This document shows, piece by piece, positions 58,675 through 64,000 of a stretch of 64,000 nucleotides of DNA. The DNA is from an uncultured Verrucomicrobiota bacterium (GTDB lineage Bacteria; Verrucomicrobiota; Verrucomicrobiia; Limisphaerales; UBA9464). Position 1 is the first letter of the stretch, and every line of letters starts with the position of its first letter. The notes beneath the pieces are model-generated. The model searched no databases. It was given only the letters and a program-made list of their open reading frames with translations, and was not told the DNA's origin. Both the position numbers and the translations under genes were made by a program. Location: contig CAIVQH010000018.1 of the NCBI GenBank assembly GCA_903907995.1, forward strand, positions 56,755-120,754. Direction: 5' to 3'.

Positions 58675-58696
58675 GGGGATTTAGGGGTCGGCCGGT

Positions 58697-59149
58697 TCAG
58701 ACCTGCATGCGCATGAGTTCCTGATACGAATCGAGAAGCTTGTTGCGGACCTCGACCATCAGCTGAAAGGAAACGCTGGCCTCCTCCATGGAGATCATCG
58801 CCTGGTGCAGCGAGACGTTCTGGCCGCTGAGCAGCCCGGTGACCATGTCGGAGGAGGCGGCGCCCTTGCTGTTCACGTCCTTGACCATGTTCCCGAGCAT
58901 GTCCCCGAAGGAATCGCCGTTCGGGCCGGAGCTGGCCATCACGCGCGCCACGTCCGAATTGCCGCCCAGGGTGCTGGTGGGCAGGGTGGCCTGCGAGGCG
59001 AGGGAATTCCCCAGAGTCTGCAATTCCGCCAAAGGAATGTTTCCCGGCAGCTTGCCCAGCGCGTCTTTCGCCCCCGGCAGATTCTGCAGGGAGGAAAGAC
59101 CCTGCAGATCCTTCATGGGCAGGGACTGGATGGCGGAAAGCGGGCTCAT
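58697..59149 (-). CDS. fliE: Flagellar hook-basal body complex protein FliE
   Basis: SFGDMLGNMVKDVNSKGAASSDMVTGLLSGQNVSLHQAMISMEEASVSFQLMVEVRNKLLDSYQELMRMQV. Confidence 0.92.
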   Translation of the reverse strand: MSPLSAIQSLPMKDLQGLSSLQNLPGAKDALGKLPGNIPLAELQTLGNSLASQATLPTSTLGGNSDVARVMASSGPNGDSFGDMLGNMVKDVNSKGAASSDMVTGLLSGQNVSLHQAMISMEEASVSFQLMVEVRNKLLDSYQELMRMQV

Positions 59150-59177
59150 GCGTCGGGCGAATCATCCGGGCGGTTCC

Positions 59178-59612
59178 TCACCGCTTGCCGATTGAAAGCG
59201 TCTGCTGGGCGAGGTTCCGCGAGGTCTTGGCCACCGCGAGATTGGCTTCGAAGGCCCGCGAGGAGGTGATCATGTCGGCCATCTCCTCGTGAATGTTGAT
59301 GTCGGGCACTTCCACCATGCCGGTCTGCGGGTTCGCGTCGGGATGGCCCGGGCTGTAAATCAGGCGGGGCGGACGCTGGTCCTTGTCGATCCGCGCCACA
59401 TGCAGGAGCTGCACGCCGCTGCCGGGCAGGTCGCCCTGCTGCTGGTTCGACAGCACGGTCTCAAACACGACCTGGCGGCGCTGGAACGGCTTGCCGTCGA
59501 TGCCCCGCGTCGTGTTGGCGTTGGCGATGTTCTGCGAAACCACCTCCATGCGGATACGCTCGGCATTGAGGGCCGAAGCGGTGCTTTGCAGTCCGGGAAT
59601 GAGTTGGATCAT
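59178..59612 (-). CDS. flgC: Flagellar basal body rod protein FlgC
   Basis: STASALNAERIRMEVVSQNIANANTTR, YSPGHPDANPQTGMVEVPDINIHEEMADMITSSRAFEANLAVAKT. Confidence 0.95.
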   Translation of the reverse strand: MIQLIPGLQSTASALNAERIRMEVVSQNIANANTTRGIDGKPFQRRQVVFETVLSNQQQGDLPGSGVQLLHVARIDKDQRPPRLIYSPGHPDANPQTGMVEVPDINIHEEMADMITSSRAFEANLAVAKTSRNLAQQTLSIGKR

Positions 59613-59625
59613 AAATCTTAGGGGC

Positions 59626-60009
59626 TCAGGCGGAGTGACCGGTGATGGCCAGGCGGAGGCGGAGCAGGGAACCGGTGATCAGCTGGGTCTCCAGGGAATG
59701 CTCCATCGAGTTCTGGTTCATCTGGAGGAGTTCATTCTCCATCTGCACCGTGTTGCCGTCGCGGTTCGAGGCGGTGGCGGTGTAATCAACCCCGAGGGAG
59801 GGTTTCATGGCAGCCATGCGGTCGGTATCCCCGGCGGCGACGGCCTGCTTCAGCTCCGCCTGAAACGAGGGGGAGACATCAATCCGCTTGTAGTTGGGCG
59901 TTTCAAGGTTCGCCAGGTTGCTGGAGATGGCCTCGTGCCGGAGCACGGTGACATCCAGCATGGACTTGGCGGCCTGATACGTCGGCTGATCGAAAATGGC
60001 GTTGACCAT
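59626..60009 (-). CDS. flgB: Flagellar basal body rod protein FlgB
   Basis: LDVTVLRHEAISSNLANLETPNYKRIDVSPSFQAEL; ATG 60009 (GTG 60021 possible). Confidence 0.93.
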   Translation of the reverse strand: MVNAIFDQPTYQAAKSMLDVTVLRHEAISSNLANLETPNYKRIDVSPSFQAELKQAVAAGDTDRMAAMKPSLGVDYTATASNRDGNTVQMENELLQMNQNSMEHSLETQLITGSLLRLRLAITGHSA

Positions 60010-60039
60010 GATTTCCGGCACTCACCGGCAAGCCCCTTC

Positions 60040-60055
60040 AGCACCCGGTATGCCA
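60040..60055 (-). promoter_or_regulatory. Candidate sigma-54 promoter of flagellar operon
   Basis: Minus strand TGGCATACCGGGTGCT; GG/GC spacing fits -24/-12; about 30 nt upstream of flgB ATG. Confidence 0.6.
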
Positions 60056-60323
60056 TGCGGCAAAAATGGCCGGTTTGGGCCGGTTTCGAGGGGTGGCGGG
60101 TCAGATGGGGCAAATCCTTCCCGGTACCCCTAATGGCTGCTAGGCAAGGAACTCCGGCCAGGGATTGGGGTGTCCGCGATTGCCTACCGCACGGATTCGA
60201 GGTGCCCATCTGCCCACTCTCTCACTGAATGACGCACTGGTTTACTGGCTTACTGCCCCGCTCCGCGCTTCGCAGACTTTTCCCACTTCCCGCCACGCGG
60301 CCCTGCGTTAACTTCACCCGCAC

Positions 60324-61550
<1,227 letters not shown>

Positions 61551-61610
61551 GTTGCCTTACTTATCTGCGAGGCTCCTGTTCGAGAGCGACCAATAGCCAG
61601 AAGGGTGGTA

Positions 61611-61679
61611 GGGCGAGCGTCCCCGCGAGCCGTGCCGCCCCAGACCGAGGCCGCCTCGGCTCGCGCGGACGCTCGCCCC
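61611..61679. repeat. REP-like inverted doublet A upstream of RAYT
   Basis: GGGCGAGCGTCCCCGCGAGCCG (61611-61632) and inverted CGGCTCGCGCGGACGCTCGCCCC (61657-61679). Confidence 0.88.
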
Positions 61680-61689
61680 AGCGTGCGCT

Positions 61690-62349
61690 TTGCAAGTTTA
61701 TGGCTGCGTAACACAAATGAACGCCTCGTCTGGCGACAATCTTCCTCAGCGGCACAATCCAGCGACCGGTGTTCGCATCGATCTCGGCCAGCCGAACATG
61801 GTGTTGCTGACCGTGGCTACCAAGAAGCGTGACCCTTGGATCGCCAACGAGACCGCCTACCGACTGCTGCATGAGGCCTGGTCGGAAGCCACTGCTTGGT
61901 TGGTGGGAGATTACCTGCCGATGCCGGATCACTTGCACTGCTTCTGTGCACCGCATGATCTGAGCGTCGATATCGAGACTTGGATCGCTTATTGGAAACG
62001 AGAGTTTGCGCTGAAACGGAAGAGGCTCACGGGGAAGCCTGACTTGCCGGACGGTCTGGGTAAGACATCGGCTTCTATGGCTGTCGGGCCTCGGCTCGCG
62101 GGGACGCTCGCCCCACCCGGCGCCGGGTTAGGTGGGGCCGCCAACGTGCGGGGTGGCGTTGGGCAAAAGACGTTACCCGAATGGAAGTTCCAGTCACGCG
62201 GGTGGCATCATCGGTTACGTCATGGAGACAGCTATTCGGTGAAGTGGACATATGTGCAGGAAAATCCGGTGCGTAAGAATCTTTGCCAACGCATGGAAGA
62301 TTGGCCGTACAAGGGCAGGGTGTTCGACCTGTTCTGGTCCGGCCAATGA
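61690..62349 (+). mobile_element. REP-associated tyrosine transposase (RAYT / IS200-like Y1 transposase)
   Basis: HUH motif MPDHLHCF; RGWHHRLRHGDSYSVKWTYVQENPVRKNL (catalytic Tyr region); flanked by REP repeats. Confidence 0.88.
62092..62118 (-). repeat. REP A copy inside the RAYT ORF
   Basis: CGGCTCGCGGGGACGCTCGCCCCACCC, in frame as RLAGTLAPP. Confidence 0.88.
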
Positions 62350-62358
62350 CCCGGCGTC

Positions 62359-62385
62359 GGGTGGGGCGAGCGTCCCCGCGAGCCG
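62359..62385 (+). repeat. REP A copy downstream of RAYT
   Basis: GGGTGGGGCGAGCGTCCCCGCGAGCCG; degenerate inverted partner around 62409-62425. Confidence 0.85.
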
Positions 62386-62442
62386 TCAGCCATGCGGCAA
62401 TCTTCGTACCGCGAGCGTCCCCCTTTTGTCCTCCTGTTGCCG

Positions 62443-63837
62443 TCAAAACTCCAGCACCTGACCCCGCACGGGGACGATCACCTCGGCCTTGGGCCTCAGC
62501 TCCCGCAGCGTTTCGGCGAAGGCCAGAGACTGAGCCTCTTCGCCGTGGATCACGGTGATGCGGCGGATATCGCCGGTGAGCTGGTTCACGTACTGGCTCA
62601 GTTCCCGGCGGTCGGCATGGCCGGAGAAGGCATCCACGGCGGCCACCTGCGCGTGAACCACGTTCGGCTCGCCGAAGATGTTCACGGGATTGCGCCCGGA
62701 GCGGAGCTGCGCCCCGAGGGTGTTCTCCGCGCAATAGCCGACAAACAGGATCAGGTTCTTGGCGTCACCGAGGTTGTTCTTGATGTGGTGGCGGATGCGC
62801 CCGGCTTCGGCCATGCCCGAGGCGCTGATGATGATGCAGGGGATCTTCAGCTCGTTGAGCTTCTTCGATTGCGTGACCTCACGGATGTAGGTCAGGCGCT
62901 CCATGCCGAAGGGGTCGCCGTGCTCGTTGAGAAAGCGGGAGGTCTCCTCGTCATAGCATTCGGGGTGCAGCCGGAAGACCTCGGTGGCATTGACGCTGAG
63001 CGGGCTATCCACAAATACCGGCACCTGCGGCAGGCGGCCCGCGTCGGTCAGTTGCCGCAGTTCATAGACCAGCGTCTGCGTGCGGCCGACGGAGAAGGCG
63101 GGGATGATCACCTTGCCGCCTCGTCCCAAGGCCCCACTGACCAGCCGGCAGAGATCCTCGGTGGCATTGACCGGATCGTTATGGGTGCGCGCGCCGTACG
63201 TGCTCTCGATCTGGAGGAAATCCACGTCCGCCACGGGCTCGGGATCGCGCAGGATCATCTGGTTGGGCCGGCCGATATCGCCGCTGAACAGGTAGCGGAA
63301 CTTCCGGTCGCCCTCGCGCACGTCGAGCACCACCTGCGCCGAACCGAGGATGTGCCCCGCATCGCGGAAGGTGACCGTCACGCCATCGGTGACGGGCAGC
63401 GGCCGTCCGTAACCCACGGCGACAAACAGCCGGCTGGCCGCCTCGGCATCCTGGGCCGAATAGAGCGGCTCCACCGGCGGCAGCCCTTTCTTCGCCCGCT
63501 GTTTGGACACAAAATCCGCGTCCGAACGCTGCACGGCGGCGGAATCTTTCAGCATGATGCCGGCGAGATCGCGCGTGGCGTGGGTGGCGTAGATGTTCCC
63601 GCTGAAGCCCTGTTTCACGAGGTTGGGGAGGTTGCCGCAGTGGTCGATGTGCGCGTGACTCAGCACCACGGCATCCAGCGTGCGCGGGTCAAAGGGAAAG
63701 CAGCAGTTCCGCCGGATCGCCTCGTCGCGATGTCCTTGGTAGAGACCGCATTCCAACAGGAAACGACGCCCATTGACCTCCACCAGATACATCGAGCCCG
63801 TGGTGGTGCGGGTCGCCCCGAGGAAGTGGATTTTCAT
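62443..63837 (-). CDS. MBL fold / beta-CASP metallo-hydrolase (RNA-processing type)
   Basis: MKIHFLGATRTTTGSMYLVEVNGRRFLLECGLYQG, SHAHIDHCGNLPNLVKQGF, DAGHILGSAQV, FSGDIG, IISASGMAEAGRIRHHIKN. Confidence 0.93.
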   Translation of the reverse strand: MKIHFLGATRTTTGSMYLVEVNGRRFLLECGLYQGHRDEAIRRNCCFPFDPRTLDAVVLSHAHIDHCGNLPNLVKQGFSGNIYATHATRDLAGIMLKDSAAVQRSDADFVSKQRAKKGLPPVEPLYSAQDAEAASRLFVAVGYGRPLPVTDGVTVTFRDAGHILGSAQVVLDVREGDRKFRYLFSGDIGRPNQMILRDPEPVADVDFLQIESTYGARTHNDPVNATEDLCRLVSGALGRGGKVIIPAFSVGRTQTLVYELRQLTDAGRLPQVPVFVDSPLSVNATEVFRLHPECYDEETSRFLNEHGDPFGMERLTYIREVTQSKKLNELKIPCIIISASGMAEAGRIRHHIKNNLGDAKNLILFVGYCAENTLGAQLRSGRNPVNIFGEPNVVHAQVAAVDAFSGHADRRELSQYVNQLTGDIRRITVIHGEEAQSLAFAETLRELRPKAEVIVPVRGQVLEF

Positions 63838-63933
63838 GGGCGAAAGGTGTGCGCCCAGATGCCGGCGGGCAAGCGATGAACCATGGGACGGTGTGTGCCG
63901 GTCAATAGCAGCGGACGAAGCAAAGAGCAGTCG

Positions 63934-64000
63934 GGTGGGGCGAGCGTCCTCGCGAGCCGTAGCCACCCTCTCTAGGGGCTGCTGCGGCTCGCGAGGACGC
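63934..64000. repeat. REP A inverted doublet truncated by window end
   Basis: GGTGGGGCGAGCGTCCTCGCGAGCCG ... CGGCTCGCGAGGACGC. Confidence 0.85.

Noticed and set aside
58671-59165. 164 aa minus-strand ORF overlapping fliE
   Set aside because: Alternative frame of fliE; the 58697..59149 frame has the FliE C-terminal motif.
62392-63879. 495 aa plus-strand ORF
   Set aside because: Antisense shadow of the MBL/beta-CASP hydrolase.
61611-64000. CRISPR array from the repeated GGGCGAGCGTCCCCGCGAGCCG units
   Set aside because: Copies are inverted and irregularly spaced with genes between them, not direct repeats with uniform spacers; no cas genes.

Overview
The window is 64 kb of GC-rich bacterial chromosome. 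Gene content suggests Verrucomicrobiota: a prepilin-type protein with [31 protein letters not shown], a PEP-CTERM protein, several Gfo/Idh/MocA oxidoreductases and many dispersed intergenic repeats. The taxonomic call is inference. Main blocks: (i) 1-26 kb, mostly housekeeping or envelope genes (FAD oxidoreductase with a halogenase-type motif, CPA2 antiporter with divergent LysR, phosphoglucomutase, PEP-CTERM protein, Gfo/Idh/MocA, lpxB, tgt, pseudopilin, EamA transporter, and an ABC/GldG/DUF4340 operon); (ii) one tRNA-Ser(CGA); (iii) 26.5-39.5 kb, a heavy-metal-type RND locus (small exported protein, CzcC-like, CzcB-like, two tandem CzcA-like pumps) flanked by an NtrC-family sigma-54 activator and a histidine kinase, with a well-spaced candidate -24/-12 promoter; (iv) a tandem-duplicated alpha/beta hydrolase whose second copy lacks the nucleophile serine, an HxlR/DinB divergent pair, a cupin, an M20 peptidase, purH, a DUF309-like protein and a polyprenyl synthetase; (v) 48.1-60.0 kb, a 15-gene flagellar cluster (flgB-flgC-fliE-fliF-fliG-fliH-fliI-fliJ-motE-like-fliK-flgD-flgE-fliL-fliM-fliN) with a candidate sigma-54 promoter upstream of flgB; (vi) trpB, a REP-associated tyrosine transposase (RAYT) flanked by REP-like repeats and carrying one in frame inside its own ORF, and an MBL/beta-CASP hydrolase. 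The most unusual signal is the repeat landscape. Several sequence-unrelated short repeat families occur as inverted doublets, in places forming gene termini, plus a modular multi-hairpin intergenic element at four loci. No CRISPR array, prophage or rRNA was seen. All names are from reading the translations; no database search was possible.
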